A stretch of 64,000 nt of DNA from JAJYKN01 sp035516155 (GCA_035516155.1 DATJAP010000003.1:1-64000); one strand, 5' to 3'; positions 9,230-17,788 are shown, counted from the stretch's first letter. Notes: generated by a model not told the origin, from the letters alone. Made by a program: numbers and translations.

Positions 9230-9258
9230 AAAATAGCAGAAATAAGGGAAGAATTCAA
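9230..9258 (-). promoter_or_regulatory. possible alaS promoter
   Basis: Minus-strand TTGAAT (9253-9258) and TATTTT (9230-9235) are 17 bp apart in the 190-bp gap upstream of alaS. Each matches consensus at 4 of 6 positions, so this is plausible, not certain. Confidence 0.4.
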
Positions 9259-9373
9259 CAGATTACTGATTTTCCTTCATGATCGTGGATGTTTTTCTAT
9301 CCATTCTGAGGGGGAGCCGAATCACGCGAACGATGAGGTACTCGTCAGAATGTCCGGCGAACTTCTTTCGGCA

Positions 9374-9856
9374 TTACCTTACCAGATTGATGATAGAGCG
9401 CGTGATCTCGGACGAAAATCCTTTCCGCTCCAGGAAGCCGGCCAGCCTCCGCCTGCGGACATCAGATCCGACCGATTGCATTGTCCGGAGTTTCTTTTCC
9501 GCAGCCTTCACCGCTGCCTCCCGCTCATCTTCAGCGGGAACTGCCTCATTAATTGCCTCTCGGATGACCTCGTGAGATATCCCCTTCCGCCTGAGCTCCT
9601 GTTCGATCCTGCGCCTGCCGAATCCCCTGAGCCGAAGCCGGCCGGCTGCCCATTGCCCGGCGAACTGCCGGTCATTGACGTATCCCAGACGCTCCAGATC
9701 GGCCAGCACAAACTCAATCACGGCCTCATTGAACTGCCTTTCGCGGAGTTTCTGCTCAAGTTCAGCATGGCTCCGCGGCCGGTAGGTGAGCAGGCGATAT
9801 GCGGCGTTCCTGGCCCGCGTTCGTTCCTTTTCGTTCAAGTCCGCGGTCAACGCCAC
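9374..9856 (-). CDS. recX: RecA regulatory protein RecX
   Basis: RecX binds the RecA filament and limits its extension. The product (about 160 aa) is built of three-helix repeats. The diagnostic stretch AAYRLLTYRPRSHAELEQKL is at the N-terminus, followed by DLERLGYVNDRQFAGQWAAG and RLRGFGRRRIEQELRRKGIS. A longer TTG-initiated frame to 9955 overlaps pilT. I prefer the GTG at 9856, one base past the pilT stop, with GGGGA upstream. This gives a tight recA-pilT-recX operon, with pilT inserted between the two functional partners. Confidence 0.9.
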   Translation of the reverse strand: MALTADLNEKERTRARNAAYRLLTYRPRSHAELEQKLRERQFNEAVIEFVLADLERLGYVNDRQFAGQWAAGRLRLRGFGRRRIEQELRRKGISHEVIREAINEAVPAEDEREAAVKAAEKKLRTMQSVGSDVRRRRLAGFLERKGFSSEITRSIINLVR

Positions 9857-9857
9857 T

Positions 9858-11036
9858 TTACTTGTCCCCGAACCGGTCGATTTTGAATTCCGCTTCCCCG
9901 GGCTTCTTCCCTGGCTGGGGGCCGGCCTTGCGCTTCTCATCGTCTTCGAAGGCAAGGTCGCTGGTGGACTGAATGCCTTTGACCTTGAGCGCGAAGTCGT
10001 CCGGATTGCTCGCCGTCAGCATTGCCTCATCATAGGTGATATAGCCTTTTTTGTAGAGCATCAGGAGGGACTGATCAAAAGTCTGCATGCCGTAATGGGT
10101 GATGCCGGCAGCGATGATCGTTGGAATCTGGCGCGTTTTCGCATCGTCGATAATGGCTTCGCGCACCGAAAGGGTGCCGAGCATGACTTCCACCGCCGGG
10201 ACGCGGCCGTTGCCGTCGGATCGTGCAACCAGACGCTGCGAGATGATCCCCCTGATGACCGACGCGAGCTGCATCCGCACCTGCTTCTGCTGATAGGGAG
10301 GGAACACGGTTATGATGCGGTTGACCGTTTCCGCCGCATCCAGCGTATGGAGCGTAGAGAGAACCAGGTGCCCCGTTTCCGCCGCGGTGAGCGCCGTTGA
10401 AATCGTTTCGAAGTCGCGCATTTCGCCGACGAGTATCACATCCGGGTCCTGCCGGAGGGAACTCCTGAGCGCCTCGCTGAAACTGAACGTGTCGGAGCCG
10501 ATTTCGCGCTGGTTCACGATGCTCTTTTTATCCCGGTGCAGAAACTCGATTGGATCCTCAATCGTGATGATATTCGCGGTACGGGAGGTGTTAATGTAAT
10601 CGATCATCGCCGCAAGGGTCGTCGACTTCCCGCTTCCTGTCGTGCCGGTCACGAGGATAAGGCCGCGCTGCTCGCCGGCGATTTTCTGAAGCACGGCCGG
10701 CATCATCAAGTCGTCAAAGGTCAGGATCTTGGCTGGTACCTGCCGGAAAACCATGCCCACGCTCCCGCGCTGCTGGAACACGTTCACACGGAACCGGCCG
10801 AGCCCCGGAACGGCATAGGCCATGTCGAGTTCGTTCTTTTCCTTGAACCTGGCCTTCTGTGAAGCGCTCATGATGCTGAGCGCGACATTCATCGCATCTT
10901 CCTGGGTCGTCCTCTTCTCGGTTTCGAGCGGCACAAGCCTTCCGTCAATACGCAGAATAGGCGGGACCCCGACCTTCACGTGCAGGTCCGAAGCCTTTTT
11001 TTCAAAGGTCGTTTTAAGCAGTTCGTTCAGGTTCAT
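9858..11036 (-). CDS. type IV pilus retraction ATPase, PilT/PilU family
   Basis: Cytoplasmic hexameric ATPase that drives pilus retraction and twitching (392 aa). Walker A is GTTGSGKSTT, the Walker B/His box is DPDVILVGEMRDFETISTAL, and the N-terminal PAS-like domain starts DLHVKVGVPPILRIDGRLVP. The C-terminus (GMQTFDQSLLMLYKKGYITY) resembles PilU-type retraction ATPases more than canonical PilT, and I do not see the AIRNLIRE motif. The C-tail past residue 350 is charged and probably disordered. It starts immediately after the recA stop, with GGAGGTTTAG as SD. Confidence 0.93.
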   Translation of the reverse strand: MNLNELLKTTFEKKASDLHVKVGVPPILRIDGRLVPLETEKRTTQEDAMNVALSIMSASQKARFKEKNELDMAYAVPGLGRFRVNVFQQRGSVGMVFRQVPAKILTFDDLMMPAVLQKIAGEQRGLILVTGTTGSGKSTTLAAMIDYINTSRTANIITIEDPIEFLHRDKKSIVNQREIGSDTFSFSEALRSSLRQDPDVILVGEMRDFETISTALTAAETGHLVLSTLHTLDAAETVNRIITVFPPYQQKQVRMQLASVIRGIISQRLVARSDGNGRVPAVEVMLGTLSVREAIIDDAKTRQIPTIIAAGITHYGMQTFDQSLLMLYKKGYITYDEAMLTASNPDDFALKVKGIQSTSDLAFEDDEKRKAGPQPGKKPGEAEFKIDRFGDK

Positions 11037-12155
11037 CTAAACCTCCGCATGCTTTTCGCTTTTCTGTCCCTTCGTCGACTTTGCGACCCGCTCCACGGGA
11101 GGGGCTTCCTTCTCTTTTTCCTTCGCCGCCGCTTCCTCGGCGGCCGCGGGAGCAGCGGTACCCGGAAGTCCGCTTGCCTGGCGTACTTTGGCCTCAATCT
11201 CCGCGGCCATATCCGGGTGGTCGTGCAGGAACTGCTTCACGTTCTCCCGGCCCTGTCCGATCCTCGTTCCCGAGTAGGAGAACCAGGCCCCGCTCTTCTC
11301 GATGATGTTTTTCTCAACACCGATATCGATGATCTCTCCGAGCTTCGAGATGCCTTCGTTGAACATTATATCAAATTCGGCGGCGCGGAACGGCGGCGCG
11401 ATCTTGTTTTTCACAACCTTCACCTTCACCCTCCCGCCGGTCACGTCGTCGCCTTCTTTAACGGCGGAGACCTTGCGGATATCGAGCCGCACCGACGCAT
11501 AGAACTTGAGCGCATTGCCTCCCGTGGTCGTCTCGGGGTTCCCGAACATCACGCCGATCTTCATGCGGATCTGGTTGATGAAGATGAGCGTCGTATTGGA
11601 CTTGCTGATGGCGCCGGTGAGCTTCCTGAGCGCCTGGCTCATAAGCCGCGCCTGGAGCCCCATGTGCGCGTCGCCCATCTCGCCCTCGATCTCGGCCCGG
11701 GGCGTGAGCGCCGCAACGGAGTCGACGACGATGACGTCGATGGCGCCGCTCCGCACCAGTGTCTCGGTGATCTCGAGCGCCTGCTCTCCGGTATCAGGCT
11801 GGGAAATAAGCAGATCGTCGGTCCGCACGCCGAGTTTGCGCGCATAGGTCACGTCGAGTGCATGCTCGGCGTCGATAAAGGCCGCCTGGCCGCCGGCTTT
11901 CTGCGCCTCGGCGATGATGTGGAGCGTCAGCGTCGTCTTGCCCGACGATTCAGGCCCGTAGACTTCGATGATCCTGCCGCGCGGCACGCCGCCGACGCCC
12001 AGGGCGATGTCCAGCCCCAGAGAGCCGGTGGAAATCGCCGGTATTCCCGCAGGGACCTCCTCCCGGCCGAGCCTCATGATGGACCCCTTGCCGAATTGTT
12101 TTTCAATCTGGCTGACCGCCAGTTCCAGCGCTTTTAACTTTTCCTTATCCGCCAT
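11037..12155 (-). CDS. recA: recombinase RecA
   Basis: ATP-dependent DNA strand-exchange protein and SOS co-protease (372 aa). Walker A is GPESSGKTTL (about residue 65). Other landmarks are FIDAEHALD, DSVAALTPRAEIEGEMGD and loop L2 (NQIRMKIGVMFGNPETTTGG). The C-terminal extension from about residue 330 is Ala/Glu/Lys-rich and longer than usual. A strong SD (GAAAGGAGAAGGAAC) precedes the ATG. A TATAAT (minus strand, 12192-12197) lies upstream without a clear -35, so the promoter may be regulated. I cannot identify a LexA box. Confidence 0.98.
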   Translation of the reverse strand: MADKEKLKALELAVSQIEKQFGKGSIMRLGREEVPAGIPAISTGSLGLDIALGVGGVPRGRIIEVYGPESSGKTTLTLHIIAEAQKAGGQAAFIDAEHALDVTYARKLGVRTDDLLISQPDTGEQALEITETLVRSGAIDVIVVDSVAALTPRAEIEGEMGDAHMGLQARLMSQALRKLTGAISKSNTTLIFINQIRMKIGVMFGNPETTTGGNALKFYASVRLDIRKVSAVKEGDDVTGGRVKVKVVKNKIAPPFRAAEFDIMFNEGISKLGEIIDIGVEKNIIEKSGAWFSYSGTRIGQGRENVKQFLHDHPDMAAEIEAKVRQASGLPGTAAPAAAEEAAAKEKEKEAPPVERVAKSTKGQKSEKHAEV

Positions 12156-12243
12156 GTTCCTTCTCCTTTCGCCGCTGCGCGGCTGTCCCTGATTATAATC
12201 TGTCGTACTCTGTCCTTTCTATCCCAAGCGTTGAACGCCGACC

Positions 12244-12801
12244 TTACTTTAGTTCCACGCTCCCTAGCTCCGTATACACCGCCCCCGATGGTTGGAGTTC
12301 GCTCTTCATCAGACTGACCGACGTCACGTCGAATCCCGGCAGCTCAATGTCTTTCATCTCATCCAATGCCTTGAGCCACCGGTCGCGGGACCGGATATAC
12401 TTGATCCTGCCGAGGGTCAAATGCGGCTTAAACGCCCGCTCCTCGCGTTCCATGCCAAGACGGGCCATAGCATCCTCAACCGCGGCTTGCAGCCGCCCGA
12501 GCGTCTCCGTATCTCCGGAGAGCCCGATCCATGCAACGCGTGCATTCTTGGGACCGGGAAAGGCGCCGATTCCTTTAACGCCAAGCCTGAATGGTGCGCT
12601 CCCCGCTGCTGACTGCCGAAGCCCATCCATGATCTCCGGTATTCTCGTCTCCGGCACCTCTCCCAGAAATTTGAGAGTCAGATGAATGCCCTCCGGCCGC
12701 GGCCAACTTGCCTCCACACCGGAACTTTTGAGACGACTCTGCGCTTCAATCAGCTCCCTTTTGATCTCATCGGGGATCTCTATGGCGATAAAGGAACGCA
12801 T
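12244..12801 (-). CDS. thpR: RNA 2',3'-cyclic phosphodiesterase
   Basis: 2H-phosphoesterase family protein (185 aa) that opens 2',3'-cyclic phosphates on RNA ends. The two catalytic HxT/S signatures are both present: HLTLKFLGE (about residue 41) and HLTLGRIKYIR (about residue 126). The N-terminal MRSFIAIEIPDEIKREL is typical. It lies between cinA and recA on the same strand, a common neighbourhood for this gene. There is a 60-nt gap to cinA. Confidence 0.93.
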   Translation of the reverse strand: MRSFIAIEIPDEIKRELIEAQSRLKSSGVEASWPRPEGIHLTLKFLGEVPETRIPEIMDGLRQSAAGSAPFRLGVKGIGAFPGPKNARVAWIGLSGDTETLGRLQAAVEDAMARLGMEREERAFKPHLTLGRIKYIRSRDRWLKALDEMKDIELPGFDVTSVSLMKSELQPSGAVYTELGSVELK

Positions 12802-12860
12802 ACATAATCAGACATCCGGCCTCCAAAAAGCCAGTCTGTCTTCTCTCCTCCGCCTCCCTG

Positions 12861-14096
12861 CTAGCCTATCAGATGTCTTCTCACCATATCGAGCGCCATT
12901 TGCGACGCCCGGAGGCGAATCTGCTCCCTGTTGCCGAGGAAATGGTGCTCCAGCGTCTTGACGCCCTGCGAAGAAGCAAGCGCGGTATATACCAGTCCCA
13001 CGGGTTTTTTCTCGGTTCCGCCTTCTGGGCCTGCGATGCCGGTGACGGAAAGCCCCAGCGCCGTATGGGCGGCCTGGCGAATCCCCTCCGCCATGGCTGC
13101 GGCAACTTCACCGCTGACAGCGCCGCGCCGCTCTATGATATCAGCCGGAACGCCGAGCATCTCGGTCTTTGCAAGATTGCTGTACACCACCGCGGCGCGC
13201 TCGAAATACTCGGAGCTTCCTGCGATGTTCGTAATACGCGCGCCGATCAGCCCGCCGGTGCACGATTCGGCTACGGCGAGCGTCAGCCTGCGCTGTTTCA
13301 AGAGCGCGCCGACCACCTCTTCCATCTCCACGCCATCGACGCCGTACACGGCGTCACCAAGCTTCTCCCGGATGGCTGATTCGGTCCGGTCAGTAAGCGC
13401 CTGGGAGTTTTCGGCGGTCGACCCACGGGCAATGATGCGGATATCGACGCCAGTTCCCTTTACCGACAAACCCACCACCGGATCGCCGCGCCGCATGATG
13501 TCCTGGATGGCCTGGTTCACCGCGGACTCGGACATGCCGCAGGTGCGCAGCACCCTGCGCCTGATAAACGACTTCCCGCCGAAGCGATGCTCAAGCGCGG
13601 GCCGGAGCCCCTCGCTGTACATGGCCCGCATTTCCCGCGGAACGCCGGGAAGAACGGCAAGGAACACCCCCTCTTCATCAATATAAAAACCCGGGGCGGT
13701 GCCCGCCGGGTTCTGGAGAAGCCGCGCCCCTGCAGGAATCAGGGCCTGTCTCTCGTTCGGGATGACAACCTCCCTGCCTCTGCCCGCAAGCCGCGCGTGA
13801 ACCGCCTTGAGCGCGTCCTCGTTCAGAATGAGCCGCTTTTTCGTGATCTTGGCAATGACCTTCCGGGTGATGTCATCTTCCGTCGGCCCGAGTCCGCCGG
13901 TAATGATCACGGCATCAACCCGCTCCAGCGCCCGCTTCAGCACTTCTTCCATGTTTTTTTCATCGTCGCCGACAACAGTCTTGAAGGCGGTCTCAAGGCC
14001 GACGAGCATCAGTTCCTCGGAAAGGAAGACGGAGTTGGTATCGAGGGAACCGCCGGTCAAGAGTTCAGTTCCCGTAGCTATGATTTCAGCGCGCAT
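12861..14096 (-). CDS. cinA: CinA, NMN deamidase/ADP-ribose pyrophosphatase-type protein
   Basis: Two-domain CinA protein (411 aa). The N-terminal MoaB-like domain contains TGTELLTGGSLDTNSVFLSE and TGGLGPTEDDITR. The C-terminal nicotinamide-nucleotide amidase domain contains LAVAESCTGGLIGARITNIAG, the catalytic serine block, and LGLSVTGIAGPEGGTEKKPV. It recycles NMN in NAD metabolism. The name 'competence-induced' comes from its link to recA, kept here by proximity. Length and motifs look intact. Confidence 0.95.
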   Translation of the reverse strand: MRAEIIATGTELLTGGSLDTNSVFLSEELMLVGLETAFKTVVGDDEKNMEEVLKRALERVDAVIITGGLGPTEDDITRKVIAKITKKRLILNEDALKAVHARLAGRGREVVIPNERQALIPAGARLLQNPAGTAPGFYIDEEGVFLAVLPGVPREMRAMYSEGLRPALEHRFGGKSFIRRRVLRTCGMSESAVNQAIQDIMRRGDPVVGLSVKGTGVDIRIIARGSTAENSQALTDRTESAIREKLGDAVYGVDGVEMEEVVGALLKQRRLTLAVAESCTGGLIGARITNIAGSSEYFERAAVVYSNLAKTEMLGVPADIIERRGAVSGEVAAAMAEGIRQAAHTALGLSVTGIAGPEGGTEKKPVGLVYTALASSQGVKTLEHHFLGNREQIRLRASQMALDMVRRHLIG

Positions 14097-14254
14097 AGAA
14101 AGTACACCTTCATGCCGAAGCGAATGGTGCAGAGTGCCTAAGTTTTGAGCCCCTTCCTCTCCGCCCTCTGCTCTTTATAATCAATCCCTTCCCTCTTTGA
14201 GGCAACAGCTGTCATTGTATCATCGCACTCTTGAGGCCGTCAATGAAAAAGCCC

Positions 14255-14815
14255 TTAAAGCAGTTCATACACCCATACTTTCCCGTCGCTACGCATTTCC
14301 TCGACGCGCTTCACAAGGCGTTTTTTATACAGGTTCAAAAGCCGAGTGCCGCTGGTATTCGCCTCTATTTTTTTCCCGTCCGAAAGCTCTTTCGATGTCG
14401 CTTTCTTTTTCTTGACGATGAAGTCGAGCGTGTCCCTGAGATAGTTGTTGAGACTCCCCAGGACAACCCTCCCATTGCTCCTGAGCTCTGCCACCATTGC
14501 GAGGTCCTTGCGTTCGATGGCGACCTCGATGTTCTCCTTCTGGTTTTCGTTGAGTCCGGAAAGAAGAAGATACTTGTCTCCGTATTCTCCAGACAGGAGG
14601 CGCGACACAAGCTTTGTTACGATCTCGTCTGCGCAAGAATAGTCGATCACCCCGATCTTCGAGAAATCGAGGGCAATGACGGAACCGTCGGGCTCTTTTT
14701 CTATGTCCCGCTCGATCCGCTCACGGATCGCCTGCCCCGACGGACGGGTCACGAGGTCCTTCGACCCGTTGCCGAGTTCATCCTTCAGGAGTTTGTAGAG
14801 GTTATAGGTGATCAT
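14255..14815 (-). CDS. STAS-like domain plus winged-helix protein
   Basis: Probable regulator of 186 aa. Residues about 20-120 look like a STAS-type domain (IALDFSKIGVIDYSCADEIV, the loop where STAS proteins carry their phospho-site; SYS here is DYSCADE). From about residue 135 a winged helix is suggested by ATSKELSD, TRLLNLYKKRLVKRVEEM and KVWVYELL. A GTG 27 nt upstream would extend it by nine residues; the ATG at 14815 is preferred but neither has a good SD. The ATPase gene 300 bp upstream on the same strand is the natural partner. Confidence 0.75.
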   Translation of the reverse strand: MITYNLYKLLKDELGNGSKDLVTRPSGQAIRERIERDIEKEPDGSVIALDFSKIGVIDYSCADEIVTKLVSRLLSGEYGDKYLLLSGLNENQKENIEVAIERKDLAMVAELRSNGRVVLGSLNNYLRDTLDFIVKKKKATSKELSDGKKIEANTSGTRLLNLYKKRLVKRVEEMRSDGKVWVYELL

Positions 14816-14886
14816 GCCGGGCTCTGTCCTGTTTTGGCTCACTCCACGAGCTGGAGTCCTGATACCAAATTACTTCAATTGATTCA

Positions 14887-14915
14887 ATTGAATCATATTT
14901 AACAAGCTTTGTCAA
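14887..14915 (-). promoter_or_regulatory. promoter with overlapping palindrome
   Basis: Minus-strand TTGACA (14910-14915), 17 bp, then TTCAAT (14887-14892). The -10 lies inside the perfect palindrome ATTCAATTGAAT (14882-14893), and TTCAATTGA is repeated directly at 14874-14882 and 14884-14892. This looks like an operator over the promoter of the STAS-winged-helix gene. The rest of 14916-15115 holds nothing I recognise. Confidence 0.55.
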
Positions 14916-15115
14916 GCGAAATTTTGAGCGAAAAATTCACGCAACCTGGATCCTCGGCTACCTGTCTTGTTCTCCATTGACGGTATCGGATGAAATGATG
15001 CTATAGGGGCGAGCGTCATGATTCAGATAATGTCGAGTTTGCCTGAGTTCCGGGAAAAGACGTTCGCGTTCAACCTCTCCCCGTCTGTCCCCTCAGGGGA
15101 GGAGATGCGGCGAAA

Positions 15116-15958
15116 TCAGAGTTCCGGCAGGAGAATATTGATTTGTGCTCCGGGGAAAAAGGTGAGATTCCGCTCCTGATCCCGGCCCCGGGACCATGGC
15201 GGGATGATGGACAGACGCGCGGTTCCTGAGCGAATCGAGAGCTTGCCGCGCCATTGATCGATAAACCGGCGCACCGACGCGAGGCCGTGCCCCCTTCCCT
15301 CGTCTTCATATCGCGAGGCGCCATGGAGCAAAGCCTTTTCAATGGCTTCGAGATCGCTCCGCAGCTTGAACCGGCTGGCCAGGGATTTCCGGAAACCGAT
15401 CCCTACATCCATGACCGCGATCCTGACCACGTTTTTGTTCATGCTCGAAAACCGGTATTTCTGGATGCCCACGAAGCCCCTGTTTTCGCTGTGTTCAATA
15501 ATGTTCTGGCAAACCTCGGAAAGGGCAACGATAAAGCTGTTGATCGCCCGTTCATCATAGTGGAGGTGGTTTGCAAGAATGGCCTGCGCACGGTCCCTTA
15601 CTATCCCGACGATGAGGTGGATGTCATTTGACCGCTCGATGGACGTTATCTCAAGAAGTACGTCCGATCCCTGGTTGCGGCTTTTGTGAGGGATGGGCGT
15701 TTGATAGGGCTCTTCCAGGAGGAAGTATCTCCGCGCATGACTGAAGAAGTCCATCCGGTCGAGGTACGTACATACCTCGGCGGAACGCGGGAGCATGACG
15801 GTTTTTTTCACGTCTTCGAGCATGCAAAGCTCTCCGATTTCGAGGAGCGCCAGCATGCCGTAGGGATCGATGAAGGAAACGTCGCCGAGGTCGATCTGTT
15901 CCGAATTGAGGAAGGTCCGGAGGGTCTTTTCGAATGTTTCTTCGGTTAGCTGGGTCAT
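15116..15958 (-). CDS. STAS-like and GHKL ATPase (anti-sigma-factor-like) protein
   Basis: A 280-aa protein with an N-terminal STAS-like segment (IDLGDVSFIDPYGMLALLEI, residues about 21-40) and a C-terminal histidine-kinase-type ATPase fold from about 115. Its N box is SEVCQNIIEHSENRG, G1 is DVGIGF, and G2 is GRGHGLASVRRFI. There is no phosphoacceptor histidine domain, so it resembles the serine kinase/anti-sigma side of partner-switching systems. It overlaps pgpA by 4 nt (ATGA). The family is known; the target is inferred to be the downstream STAS-winged-helix protein. Confidence 0.78.
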   Translation of the reverse strand: MTQLTEETFEKTLRTFLNSEQIDLGDVSFIDPYGMLALLEIGELCMLEDVKKTVMLPRSAEVCTYLDRMDFFSHARRYFLLEEPYQTPIPHKSRNQGSDVLLEITSIERSNDIHLIVGIVRDRAQAILANHLHYDERAINSFIVALSEVCQNIIEHSENRGFVGIQKYRFSSMNKNVVRIAVMDVGIGFRKSLASRFKLRSDLEAIEKALLHGASRYEDEGRGHGLASVRRFIDQWRGKLSIRSGTARLSIIPPWSRGRDQERNLTFFPGAQINILLPEL

Positions 15959-16419
15959 CGGGAAATGAGAAACGCGGCAAGCTGAAGCGTGATATTCGTA
16001 TAGATGCCGGCACCGATGTCATCGATCATGATGCCCAGGCCGCCGTTTACCGCCTGCAGGCTGTGGAGGGGCCAGGGCTTCGTGATATCGAACAACCGGA
16101 ACAGCGCGAAACCTGCGGCAAGATATCCCCACCCCGCCTTCACCATGAACATGGCAATCAGAAAGCCGGCTATCTCGTCGATCACGATGGAAGGGCTGTC
16201 CTTCCGGCCGAGTATGATCTCCGCCCTTCCCGCCGCCCACGTCCCGACGAGGCAGACCAGAACGGTTATGGAAATATAGATGAGGGGGCTTGTGTTTCTG
16301 ATTCCGTACTGGATGAGGGCACCGACGAGCGTTCCGGCGGTTCCCGGCGCGACAGGGAATTTTCCGGCATAGGCGCCCTGGGCGATAAAGAGGATGAGTT
16401 CCCGCGCTGGACTGTTCAT
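15955..16419 (-). CDS. pgpA: phosphatidylglycerophosphatase A
   Basis: Membrane phosphatase that makes phosphatidylglycerol from PGP, about 154 aa. Conserved segments include AYAGKFPVAPGTAGTLVGAL near the N-terminus, DEIAGFLIAMF in the middle and LFRLFDITKPWP towards the end, all typical of PgpA. The open frame extends to 16563, but the upstream part is non-PgpA-like. Tandem ATGs at 16422/16419 with AGGGGAGG just upstream fix the start. It lies 40 nt after the preceding gene and overlaps the ATPase gene by 4 nt. Confidence 0.92.
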   Translation of the reverse strand: MNSPARELILFIAQGAYAGKFPVAPGTAGTLVGALIQYGIRNTSPLIYISITVLVCLVGTWAAGRAEIILGRKDSPSIVIDEIAGFLIAMFMVKAGWGYLAAGFALFRLFDITKPWPLHSLQAVNGGLGIMIDDIGAGIYTNITLQLAAFLISR

Positions 16420-16459
16420 CATCCTCCCCTGCTGAGGCTCGCCCGGCGCAGAGATCCGG

Positions 16460-17026
16460 TTACTCAAGCGCCACGCCGCCATTCGCGCCCTGCGGCACGC
16501 AGCACCGGATGGCGTCGAACGCCAGCAGGATGCGCTTCTCCCGCTCAAGTTTCTCCGGGGCAAGAGGCTTCACGTCGCGTCCGGCAATCATTGCGATAAG
16601 CTGCTCCCTCGTCGGTACCGATTCAAACCCTTCACCGATGACTTTTCCCGTAATCGCATCGAGCACGACGGCGCTCATCGGGTCCATGACCATTGCCACG
16701 AGTACGGGCATGCTGTCAAGGACCCGCGCGGCGGCGACCACATGCCGCTCCCGGGACGAGAGGGACCCTGCGGCGCACTTGACCACCATCGCCTTCCTGT
16801 TATCCAGGACCACGAGGAAATCCACACCGGATTTCGAAGCTTCCCCGCCGACCGTTACATCGAAGACGACATTTTTCCGGACGTCGGTTGCCGCGTATCC
16901 CTTCTCCCCGAAAAGCATACGTTCGGCAAGATGCTTGACCACCGCCGCCATTTCCTCGCCTTCGTCGATTTCCTGCTTAAGGATTGTTAGTATCTTTTTT
17001 TCCCGTGCAACGAACTCGTCTTCCAT
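16460..17026 (-). CDS. HSDR_N-like small protein of unknown role
   Basis: A 188-aa soluble protein that resembles the stand-alone type I restriction R-subunit N-terminal fold (HSDR_N-like): FGEKGYAATDVRKNVVFDVTV, then GVDFLVVLDNRKAMVVKCA, in the position of the D...ExK nuclease core. The last motif reads V-V-K without the usual glutamate (ExK to VxK), so cleavage activity is doubtful. The ATG at 17026 with AAAGG upstream is preferred over a GTG at 17071. There are no methylase or specificity genes nearby. It precedes pgpA on the same strand. Confidence 0.65.
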   Translation of the reverse strand: MEDEFVAREKKILTILKQEIDEGEEMAAVVKHLAERMLFGEKGYAATDVRKNVVFDVTVGGEASKSGVDFLVVLDNRKAMVVKCAAGSLSSRERHVVAAARVLDSMPVLVAMVMDPMSAVVLDAITGKVIGEGFESVPTREQLIAMIAGRDVKPLAPEKLEREKRILLAFDAIRCCVPQGANGGVALE

Positions 17027-17105
17027 CACAAGCCTTTCTGCCTGCCCCGTTTCCACTTCGAAGATTGTCACAGTCTGATGGTATCCTAAACGTCCTCTGG
17101 AACTG

Positions 17106-17714
17106 TTACCTCTTCCTACCCGATTTCTTTGCCGCGGTCTTTCCGCCTTTTTTGGCCGGTTTTGCCGTCGCTGTTTTTTTCTTCGCCGTTTTCTTCTTCA
17201 CTGCTTTTTTCGCTACCTTCTTTTTTGGAGCCGGTTTCTTCGCCGCTTTCTTCCCCGTTTTCGCCGCCTTCCTCCCCTGCCGCGGCGCGGACGATGCCCC
17301 GGAAGTGACCGTCATGGCCTTGGTCGCAGAAGATGGCGACGTCGATGCCGGGATCTGAAGCGGCCTTGATCGCGATTCAATGAGGGGGTTGCTTTCCAAA
17401 AGAAAGCCCAGAATGTCGCGCTCGCGAACCAGGATCCGGTCCTCGCCGGCCACTTTGTAGGCTTGTCCCGCGTGCCGTTCGTAGAGGACCCGATCTCCGG
17501 GTTTCACGACCGTCGGTATGAACCGGCGCTTCTTCTTCTCGCCGGGCTTCTTCCGTTGCTTTTCTTCTTCGTAGGCGCCCGGGCCAATGGCTTCAACCAC
17601 GCCCTCTTCGGGTTTCTCTTTTGCCGTATCGGGAATGTACAATCCGCCGGCAGTCTGCGTTTGTGCTTCGGCCGGCACGATTACAGCCCAGTCATGCAAC
17701 GGTTTCAGGCTCAT
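17106..17714 (-). CDS. GroES-like protein with a lysine/alanine-rich tail
   Basis: A 202-aa protein whose first 105 residues resemble the GroES 10-kDa co-chaperonin: PLHDWAVIVPAEAQTQTAGG, then LYIPDTAKEKPEEGVVEAIG and KPGDRVLYERHAGQAYKV. An inserted KKPGEKKKRR stretch sits at the mobile-loop/roof side. After a Ser/Pro linker (about 110-140) the last 60 residues are almost only Lys, Ala, Pro and Thr (AAKKPAPKKKVAKKAVKKK), like histone H1 or AlgP-type tails. No groEL is adjacent. It starts with GGAGGAG as SD behind a perfect promoter. Role unknown. Confidence 0.88.
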   Translation of the reverse strand: MSLKPLHDWAVIVPAEAQTQTAGGLYIPDTAKEKPEEGVVEAIGPGAYEEEKQRKKPGEKKKRRFIPTVVKPGDRVLYERHAGQAYKVAGEDRILVRERDILGFLLESNPLIESRSRPLQIPASTSPSSATKAMTVTSGASSAPRQGRKAAKTGKKAAKKPAPKKKVAKKAVKKKTAKKKTATAKPAKKGGKTAAKKSGRKR

Positions 17715-17759
17715 AGCTCTCCTCCTGGAAGTTCAACAAAGAATGCTGAATTTTGAGTT

Positions 17760-17788
17760 ATTATACGAAAAATTCGCTCTTCTGTCAA
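17760..17788 (-). promoter_or_regulatory. consensus sigma-70 promoter of the GroES-like gene
   Basis: Minus-strand TTGACA (17783-17788), 17-bp spacer, TATAAT (17760-17765): both hexamers match consensus fully. Start is expected near 17753, about 39 nt before the ATG. No CIRCE inverted repeat is visible. Confidence 0.9.

Noticed and set aside
10980..12137. Long plus-strand frame opposite recA
   Set aside because: Antisense shadow of recA.
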